Under the pieces are notes generated by a model that was not told the origin of the DNA, ran no database searches, and saw nothing but the letters and a program-made list of their open reading frames with translations. DNA of 12,266 nucleotides from contig JAVBNJ010000166.1 of NCBI GenBank assembly GCA_031551625.1, forward strand, positions 1-12,266, read 5' to 3'. Position 1 is the stretch's first letter, and every line of letters begins with the position of its first letter. This document shows positions 7,649 through 12,266 of the stretch, in pieces. A program made the position numbers and the translations under genes. The stretch comes from JAVBNJ01 sp031551625 (lineage in GTDB: Bacteria; Bacteroidota; Bacteroidia; Bacteroidales; UBA932).

Positions 7649-8425
7649 TTAGTACCGCATCAATTCTTCGAGTTTCAACCGTAATTCTTGTACGCCGCTC
7701 ATGGGGGTAATTTCGCCATTTTCAACTACCGAAATACGGCCTGTTTCTTCCGACACGGTGATTACCACAGAATCACTTCCCTCGGTGAGGCCAACCGACG
7801 CACGGTGGCGCATTCCGTAATGGGCAGGTAATACTTTGTCGGTAATGGGCAGTGTGCAACGCGCAGCGTGAATCTTGTTGCGCGTAATAATCATTGCCCC
7901 GTCGTGCAATGGCGAATTTTTGAAAAAAATATTTTCGATGAGGCGTTTGCTTATTTTCGCATCGATAATATCGCCTGTTTCTGCAAACATTTCGAGCGAC
8001 GAACGCCGTTCCAACACAATCAATGCACCGGTTTTTGTGTCCGACATATCTTTACACGCTTGTACCAGCGAGTCAATATCCAAGTCTAGCGCAGCTTGCG
8101 TATTCCGCTTGAACCAACGCCGCAGCCATTTGAACCGCCGTGAATTGAAGCGGTTACCCAAGTGCAGCAAGAAACGCCGTATTTCCTGTTGAAACAAAAT
8201 AATCAGCGCAATGATTCCTACTCCTAAAACTTGCCCCATAATCCGCGCCAGCAATTGCATGTGCAGCGCCTGTACTATAAACCAAATGAAGTATAGCAAC
8301 AACACTCCTGTAAAGATATTGATAGCCGCCGTACCGCGTATCAGTTTGTAAACCTGGTACAGCAAAATAGATACCACTACAATATCCAAAATGTCGGATA
8401 GACCGATATGTATGAAGTCAAACAT
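7649..8425 (-). CDS. cdaA: Diadenylate cyclase CdaA (c-di-AMP synthase)
   Basis: A 258-residue membrane-anchored enzyme that joins two ATP molecules into cyclic di-AMP, a signal for potassium, osmotic and cell-wall control. Three hydrophobic helices occupy about residues 8-27, 34-54 and 61-80. A basic linker (QEIRRFLLHLGNRFNSRRFKWLRRW within 80-104) leads to the DAC domain, about 116-258. The catalytic DGA motif is at 175-177 (NSPLHDGAMII context) and the RHR motif at 206-208 (GMRHRAS). Both are intact, so it should be active. Length and layout match the CdaA class. ATG 8425-8423 gives the family's usual N-terminus; the frame extends 13 codons to a TTG at 8464, but that extension lies across the preceding terminator and the promoter. 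No cdaR or glmM lies nearby. A promoter ends about 9 bases before the ATG, so the mRNA may be nearly leaderless. Confidence 0.95.
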   Translation of the reverse strand: MFDFIHIGLSDILDIVVVSILLYQVYKLIRGTAAINIFTGVLLLYFIWFIVQALHMQLLARIMGQVLGVGIIALIILFQQEIRRFLLHLGNRFNSRRFKWLRRWFKRNTQAALDLDIDSLVQACKDMSDTKTGALIVLERRSSLEMFAETGDIIDAKISKRLIENIFFKNSPLHDGAMIITRNKIHAARCTLPITDKVLPAHYGMRHRASVGLTEGSDSVVITVSEETGRISVVENGEITPMSGVQELRLKLEELMRY

Positions 8426-8433
8426 AAAGGATA

Positions 8434-8464
8434 CAAAGGTACGAAAAAAAACAGGTTGCCACAA
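8434..8464 (-). promoter_or_regulatory. Promoter of cdaA, overlapping the preceding terminator
   Basis: The -7 box TACCTTTG (8441-8434) matches TAnnTTTG. A TTG at 8464-8462 lies exactly 20 bases upstream of it, the expected -33 spacing; this is the only promoter in the window with both elements. The -33 TTG falls in the loop of the ompA-side terminator hairpin, and the terminator's T-run forms part of the spacer. Predicted initiation is only about 4-6 bases before ATG 8425. Confidence 0.65.
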
Positions 8465-8476
8465 GCAACCTGTTTT
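8444..8476 (-). terminator. Intrinsic terminator after the OmpA-domain lipoprotein gene
   Basis: ACAGGTTGC (8451-8459) and GCAACCTGT (8465-8473) form a perfect 9-base-pair stem with a 5-base loop, extendable by three A-T pairs (8448-8450 with 8474-8476). On the minus strand the stem is followed by a run of T residues (8451-8444). It lies 24 bases past the TAG of the OmpA-domain gene, so it closes that transcription unit. The plus-strand side has only a short TTTT, so it is mainly one-directional. Confidence 0.88.
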
Positions 8477-8500
8477 AGTGAATTAGCTTAGTATGTACTA

Positions 8501-9211
8501 CTATTTTGCCTTGTTGGCTTCAGTTTCGGCGTCTTTAATCATTTTTTCATTAGCCGAAATGAAAATTTCCACACGGCGGTTTTGTTGGCGGCCTGCTGTA
8601 GTTGCATTATCGGCTACGGGATTGGCATCTGCTAAGCCTTCCACTTTAGTAAAGCGGTCAGTAGTAATACCGTTGCTTGTCAAGAATGTTGACACAGCTT
8701 TGGCGCGGTCGTTCGACAATTTTTGATTTGTTGCCAAGCTGCCCGTGTTGTCGGTGTAGCCAAGAATATCGACGTTTGTTTCCGGCGTTTCTTTCAACGA
8801 AGCTGCAAAGTTGGTCAATGCCGTTTTCGAAGCGGTGCTCAACACACTCTTGCCTGTTTCAAACAAGATACCACCTTCGAACGTAACTTTAATAGCTTGC
8901 AACCCGTTGGTATCGGTCACTGTTTCCACTTGTGCGCCGTTGATTTTTTCCAACTCGGCTTTTTGCTTGTCCATTTTTTTACCAATCAGGATACCTGCTG
9001 TTGTACCTACGGCTGCACCCACAGCTGCACCAATAGCAGCACCTGTGCCTTTGTTACCGCTTTTAGCTGCAATAGCGCCAATGCCGGCACCCAAAGCAGC
9101 GCCCGATGTACCACCAATGATACCACCTTTAGTAGCGTTGCTTGCACCGCAACCCGAGAGAATAATTCCTGCGCTTACTACAAGCGCTACAAATACATTT
9201 ACTTTTTTCAT
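8501..9211 (-). CDS. OmpA-domain lipoprotein with glycine-zipper segment
   Basis: A 236-residue outer-membrane-associated lipoprotein. The signal peptide ends in the lipobox LSGC, so Cys21 should be lipidated. Residues about 29-77 are a glycine zipper of G/A-rich repeats (GGIIGGTSGAALGAGIG, GAAIGAAVGAAVG), a membrane-inserting motif. A short charged helix (78-92) leads to a C-terminal OmpA/MotB domain at about 105-220. The peptidoglycan-binding positions are visible: GYTDNTGS (151-158, with D154), LSNDRA (165-170, with R169) and NRRVE (211-215). The last residues form a charged tail. It probably ties the outer membrane to peptidoglycan. The gene follows gcvT by 43 bases; that gap has only weak TAATTTTA-type matches to a -7 box, so it may have its own promoter or depend on gcvT read-through. 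A strong terminator follows. Confidence 0.93.
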   Translation of the reverse strand: MKKVNVFVALVVSAGIILSGCGASNATKGGIIGGTSGAALGAGIGAIAAKSGNKGTGAAIGAAVGAAVGTTAGILIGKKMDKQKAELEKINGAQVETVTDTNGLQAIKVTFEGGILFETGKSVLSTASKTALTNFAASLKETPETNVDILGYTDNTGSLATNQKLSNDRAKAVSTFLTSNGITTDRFTKVEGLADANPVADNATTAGRQQNRRVEIFISANEKMIKDAETEANKAK

Positions 9212-9254
9212 TGTTTTTAGTTTAAAATTAATAACGGTTTATAAAATTATTTTT

Positions 9255-10364
9255 TTACTTTACTTTCCGAAAAGGTAACTTCACCACTTGCGCTTTCAAC
9301 AGGCGGTCGCGCACTTTAACAGCAATTTCTGTGCCAGCTTTCGCAAACGCAGGCTGTACATAGCCTGTGCCAATACCTTGCTTCAACGACGGCGCCATGG
9401 TGCCCGACGTAACTACACCGATGATATTGCCTGCAGGATCACATAACTCGTAACCGTGACGCGGAATGCCTTTATCCACCATTTCAAAACCAACGAGCTT
9501 GCGCGTAACACCTTCTTCTTTTTGTTTCAAGAACTCCTCTTTATTAAGGAAGTTGCCTTTTGCTTCGCTGAATTTGGTGATCCAACCCAAACCGGCTTCA
9601 ATCGGCGAAGTTGTATCGTCAAGCTCGTGCCCGTACAGGCAGAAACCCATTTCAAGACGCAATGTGTCGCGTGCACCGAGGCCAATCGGTTTTATACCGA
9701 ATTCTTCGCCCGCTTTAAACACAGCATCCCACAGCTTTTGCCCGTCTTCATTGGCTACATAAATTTCGCATCCGCCTGCTCCGGTGTAACCCGTAATCGA
9801 AAGAATAGCATTCGGAATGCCTGCAACTGTCAGTTTCTTGAACGTATAGTATTCCATGTTCATGATATCCTGGTCGCAGATCTTCTGGATGGCTTTCAAC
9901 GCCAGCGGGCCTTGCACGGCCAATTGGCAAATCTCGTCCGATGCATTGTACAATTCCTTGCCCGGTGTGATATTGAATTTAGCTGCATGCGAACAAAGGA
10001 AATTCCAATCCTTTTCGATGTTGGAAGCATTCACAACTAACAAATACGTTTCTGTGTCGATACAGTATACCAGCAAATCATCCACAATACCGCCCTTTCC
10101 ATTCGGAAAGCATGAGTATTGCACCTTACCCGGGGTCAGTACAGCCACATCGTTCGATGTAACATATTGTGTAAATGCCAATGCATTCGGCCCTTTCACC
10201 CAAATTTCGCCCATGTGGCTCACGTCGAACACGCCGACTTTTTCGCACACTGTCATGTGTTCCTCATTAATACCGGCGTATTCTACAGGCATGTTATAGC
10301 CTGCAAAGGGAGCCATCTTAGCGCCCAGTTGGATGTGGTTGTTCGTAAAAACGGTTGTTTTCAT
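9255..10364 (-). CDS. gcvT: Glycine cleavage system T-protein (aminomethyltransferase)
   Basis: A 369-residue full-length aminomethyltransferase. With tetrahydrofolate it releases ammonia from the aminomethyl-lipoyl H-protein and yields 5,10-methylene-tetrahydrofolate, in cytoplasmic glycine breakdown. Visible signatures are the N-terminal H-x-x-L-GAKMAPFAGYNMPVEY region (10-29), DVSHMGE (47-53), GGIVDDLLVY (91-100, holding the conserved catalytic-site aspartate), TGYTGAGGCE (191-200), GLGARDTLRLE (228-238) and the C-terminal barrel with GVVTSGTMAPSL (316-327). No insertion or break is seen. ATG 10364-10362 gives the usual start. gcvH and gcvP are not in this window, so the system's genes are dispersed. 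It follows the secreted unknown protein by 20 bases and is likely co-transcribed with it, an unexplained pairing. Confidence 0.97.
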   Translation of the reverse strand: MKTTVFTNNHIQLGAKMAPFAGYNMPVEYAGINEEHMTVCEKVGVFDVSHMGEIWVKGPNALAFTQYVTSNDVAVLTPGKVQYSCFPNGKGGIVDDLLVYCIDTETYLLVVNASNIEKDWNFLCSHAAKFNITPGKELYNASDEICQLAVQGPLALKAIQKICDQDIMNMEYYTFKKLTVAGIPNAILSITGYTGAGGCEIYVANEDGQKLWDAVFKAGEEFGIKPIGLGARDTLRLEMGFCLYGHELDDTTSPIEAGLGWITKFSEAKGNFLNKEEFLKQKEEGVTRKLVGFEMVDKGIPRHGYELCDPAGNIIGVVTSGTMAPSLKQGIGTGYVQPAFAKAGTEIAVKVRDRLLKAQVVKLPFRKVK

Positions 10365-10383
10365 TACGTAAATTTTAGATTAT

Positions 10384-11223
10384 TTATTTTGTATAAGATT
10401 TGCTGAACAACTGTATTTCACTTTTCGTGAAACCTTTACGGTTACCGGCTTTCAGGCGGTGGCGGTCGAAGTATAATAGTTCATGTGTACTGCAATCAAT
10501 CAACATATTGTATCCATAAGCCCCACCTTCCGGCTGCAATGTAAAACCAACCACTTTGTTGGTTGCCCCGATGGTAGCCGCTTCCACCATCTCGTCGGCA
10601 CTTATCAAACTGATATGTCCGTTTGATTGTTTTTTCAACTCGTCATCAGAAATATCGTAAGCAATATCTTCTGCCGACAGCAGGATATAGCGCGTAGGCA
10701 ACAACGATACGTTTGAATTATAGTCGTCCAATCCGCGTTTCACCGTTTTCGGATTTTCTTGTATATGTTGTACGTGGCGTTGCACAATGTCTACCAATGC
10801 AGGCATCAGGGCAATGCTCATATCCTCGTCTTGGTTCTCGCCCGCTATCGGCAACAGCATGAAGTCGGCCAGTTTGTCGAGCGAAGCTCCTCCGCCCATC
10901 AAGAAATTAAGAAAAATATATCCATTCATTTCCGCATCTTTCTTGAACGTACCATTCACCATCAGAAGGAACGTGCGGTTGGCGTCGTTCATTGTTTTAT
11001 CGAACGCCGGTTTGTCGATAAATTCTACCGGTGTGAGCTTCCAGTTTTTCTCCACTGCTTCACGCAATGCCGCATCCATAATCATATTCTCGCCTGTGAG
11101 TACTACGCAAGTAGTAGTGCGCGTAACGCGCTCAATCTGTTCCGGCGTGGGCACCACTCGTTTCTGGGCAAACAAGCCGGCAGTTGCCAGCATACATATC
11201 GACAATACCAAATATTTTTTCAT
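10384..11223 (-). CDS. Secreted protein of unknown function
   Basis: A 279-residue exported protein I cannot name. Residues 1-19 are a signal peptide (MKKYL, hydrophobic core, GLFA before Q20). The mature N-terminal half, TTTCVVLTGENMIMDAALREAVEKNWKLTPVEFI (about 37-69), suggests an alpha/beta fold. A G-rich segment lies at 108-113 (LMGGGA). The C-terminal part has a beta-rich pattern ending in LIDCSTHELLYFDRHRLKAGNRKGFTKSEI (241-270). The core resembles, from memory, uncharacterised periplasmic or surface proteins of Bacteroidota with conserved KEAVEKYW-x-x-TPYEFI-type text. There is one cysteine in each half of the mature chain (C39, C244). No catalytic motif is recognised. It is the first gene of a run with gcvT and the OmpA-domain lipoprotein; the latter would share its export to the envelope. 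Confidence 0.85.
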   Translation of the reverse strand: MKKYLVLSICMLATAGLFAQKRVVPTPEQIERVTRTTTCVVLTGENMIMDAALREAVEKNWKLTPVEFIDKPAFDKTMNDANRTFLLMVNGTFKKDAEMNGYIFLNFLMGGGASLDKLADFMLLPIAGENQDEDMSIALMPALVDIVQRHVQHIQENPKTVKRGLDDYNSNVSLLPTRYILLSAEDIAYDISDDELKKQSNGHISLISADEMVEAATIGATNKVVGFTLQPEGGAYGYNMLIDCSTHELLYFDRHRLKAGNRKGFTKSEIQLFSKSYTK

Positions 11224-11247
11224 AACAAAAAATGTGAAAATAATTTG

Positions 11248-11264
11248 TAAAGATACGAAAAAAA
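11248..11264 (-). promoter_or_regulatory. Probable promoter of the secreted-protein/gcvT run
   Basis: On the minus strand the box reads TATCTTTA (11255-11248), one mismatch from TAnnTTTG at the last base. It is preceded by CG and seven T residues (11264-11258). Initiation would fall about 20 bases before ATG 11223. It mirrors the plus-strand box at 11284-11291. Confidence 0.5.
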
Positions 11265-11276
11265 TCCTTTTCCCTG

Positions 11277-11291
11277 TTTTTTGTATCTTTG
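11277..11291 (+). promoter_or_regulatory. Promoter of the mmcQ-like/helicase pair
   Basis: TATCTTTG (11284-11291) exactly matches the -7 consensus, preceded by six T residues and G (11277-11283). Initiation would be about 24 bases before ATG 11320. The longer reading frame, which starts at TTG 11281, would begin inside this promoter, so the shorter gene start is supported. Confidence 0.65.
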
Positions 11292-11319
11292 TAGCTTAAC
11301 AAAAAGCCGACAGGAAATA

Positions 11320-11679
11320 ATGAACGTAGAAGAATTACGGGAGTACTGCCTCTCTCTGAAAGGCGCCACAGAAGACATGCCGTTTGACGACGAACATCTC
11401 GTTTTTAAAGTACTTGGTAAAATGTTTATGATTGTTCCGTTGAATGACGAAGAACTAAAAATTTCAGTAAAATGCGACTCCGAAAAAGCAATTGACTTGC
11501 GCGAACAATACAGCAGCGTGGAAGCGGCTTGGCACTTCAATAAAAAATATTGGAACAGTATTTTTCTCAATCGCGACATGAACGACGAAATCGTGAAGTG
11601 TTGGATCCGGCATTCGGTAGAAGAGGTAGTGAAAAAGTTACCTAAAAAAATACAAGCGGAATATTGGGGAGACAAGTAA
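11320..11679 (+). CDS. MmcQ/YjbR family protein
   Basis: A 119-residue small cytoplasmic protein of the MmcQ/YjbR family, which has a CyaY-like alpha/beta fold and is thought to bind DNA; its physiological role is unsettled. Visible features are the N-terminal EELREYCLSLKGATEDMPFDDEHLVFKV (4-31), the strand pair MFMIVPLNDEELKISVKCD (35-53), and the typical WHFNKKYWNSIFL (71-83), where related proteins have a N-K-K/R-H-W motif. Length is normal for the family. ATG 11320 is chosen; an AGGAAAT stretch lies just upstream, one of the few Shine-Dalgarno-like sequences here. One base separates its TAA from the helicase ATG, so the two are translationally coupled or at least co-transcribed. Confidence 0.9.
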   Translation: MNVEELREYCLSLKGATEDMPFDDEHLVFKVLGKMFMIVPLNDEELKISVKCDSEKAIDLREQYSSVEAAWHFNKKYWNSIFLNRDMNDEIVKCWIRHSVEEVVKKLPKKIQAEYWGDK

Positions 11680-11680
11680 A

Positions 11681-12266
11681 ATGACCGACGAGAACAATAC
11701 TATTTTTGATCTGGCTACGAAGTTTATCAACGAAACCTCGGAGCACGTGTTTCTTACAGGTAAAGCGGGTACTGGTAAGACTACATTCCTGCGGCATATC
11801 CGCCAGCATACACACAAACATACGGTGGTTGCAGCGCCCACGGGCGTAGCGGCTATCAATGCGGGTGGTGTCACGCTTCATTCGCTGTTCCAGTTGCCGT
11901 TCGAACCGTTTGTACCGGGCGCTTCAACCAACAAAAATTTATTCCGTTTCGGCAAGGCCAAGCTCGATTTGCTGCACCAGCTGGAGCTGTTGATTATTGA
12001 CGAGGTGAGCATGCTGCGCGCCGATGTGCTTGATGCTATTGATCACACATTGCAACGGGTGCGGCGTTCGTCCAAACCATTTGGAGGCGTGCAGGTATTA
12101 TATATCGGCGATATGTTCCAGTTGCCGCCTGTAGCCAAAGATGACGAATGGGAGTTGTTGAAGAATTATTACGAGAGCACATTCTTTTTCCATTCACATG
12201 CCGTGCGCAAAACACAACCGGTGTACCTCGAATTGAAAAAAGTATACCGCCAAAGCGAGCAAACAT
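11681..12266 (+). CDS. PIF1/RecD-like superfamily 1 DNA helicase (partial, C-terminus outside window)
   Basis: An open frame starts at ATG 11681 and runs 195 codons to the window edge without a stop. It carries the SF1B helicase motifs in order: Walker A GKAGTGKT (27-34), motif Ia APTGVAAINAGGVTLHSLF (52-70), Walker B LLIIDEVSM (103-111), motif III GDMFQLPPV (143-151) and the start of motif IV region LKKVYRQ (185-191). These proteins unwind DNA 5' to 3' using ATP; PIF1 relatives act on replication or repair intermediates. Bacteroidota relatives are long and often end in HRDC or helix-turn-helix regions, which cannot be seen here. The gene follows the MmcQ-like gene by one base and shares its promoter. 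Confidence 0.94.
   Translation, partial: MTDENNTIFDLATKFINETSEHVFLTGKAGTGKTTFLRHIRQHTHKHTVVAAPTGVAAINAGGVTLHSLFQLPFEPFVPGASTNKNLFRFGKAKLDLLHQLELLIIDEVSMLRADVLDAIDHTLQRVRRSSKPFGGVQVLYIGDMFQLPPVAKDDEWELLKNYYESTFFFHSHAVRKTQPVYLELKKVYRQSEQT

Noticed and set aside
8723..9278. Plus-strand open frames of 155-165 codons opposite the OmpA-domain gene
   Set aside because: The minus-strand lipoprotein has a lipobox and intact peptidoglycan-binding motifs; the antisense frames arise from its repetitive glycine/alanine codons.
1..12266. A novel defence, mobile or CRISPR-type system
   Set aside because: No direct-repeat array, transposase, integrase, toxin-antitoxin pair or phage gene is visible; the genes are mostly recognisable housekeeping or envelope families. 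The PIF1-like helicase alone does not indicate a defence system.

Overview
The window looks like ordinary chromosome from a member of the Bacteroidota. The signs are a type IX secretion C-terminal sorting domain, several copies of the phylum's -7 promoter box (TAnnTTTG), start sites with almost no Shine-Dalgarno sequence, and lineage-typical families (a DUF6913-like protein, a DPM1-like GT2 enzyme, a DedA protein, CdaA). I cannot place it below phylum with confidence; a Chitinophagales- or Sphingobacteriales-like bacterium fits. I see no phage, transposon, CRISPR or plasmid genes. Nothing here is convincingly a new multi-gene system.

Layout: nearly everything is on the minus strand, so those genes read from right to left. 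At the right end, bases 11320-12266 form a plus-strand pair: an MmcQ/YjbR-like protein and, one base later, the start of a PIF1/RecD-like helicase that runs off the window. This pair diverges from a minus-strand run: a secreted protein of unknown function (10384-11223), the glycine-cleavage T-protein gcvT (9255-10364) and an OmpA-domain lipoprotein (8501-9211). That run ends in a clear intrinsic terminator (about 8444-8476). Built into the terminator is the promoter of the c-di-AMP synthase gene cdaA (7649-8425), which appears nearly leaderless.

Next is a tight four-gene operon with its own -7 box: DUF6913-like protein (6963-7499), TPR protein (5731-6963, start overlapping the previous stop by one base), DedA membrane protein (5046-5714) and GT2 glycosyltransferase (4288-5028). 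The last two suggest handling of a polyprenyl-phosphate carrier. A repeat-bearing gap (4165-4287) leads to tRNA-Arg(TCT) at 4091-4164 with its own -7 box. Finally come a 1183-residue Ig/PKD-repeat surface protein carrying a type IX sorting domain (408-3959) and, 8 bases on, the start of a secreted HEAT-like protein that leaves the window at base 1.

Several gene starts were moved from the longest possible reading frame to an internal ATG, because the longer form begins at TTG, crosses a promoter, or overlaps a neighbour. The most interesting regulatory points are the terminator-promoter overlap before cdaA, a T-tract shared by five of six -7 boxes, and the mirrored divergent promoters at 11248-11291.
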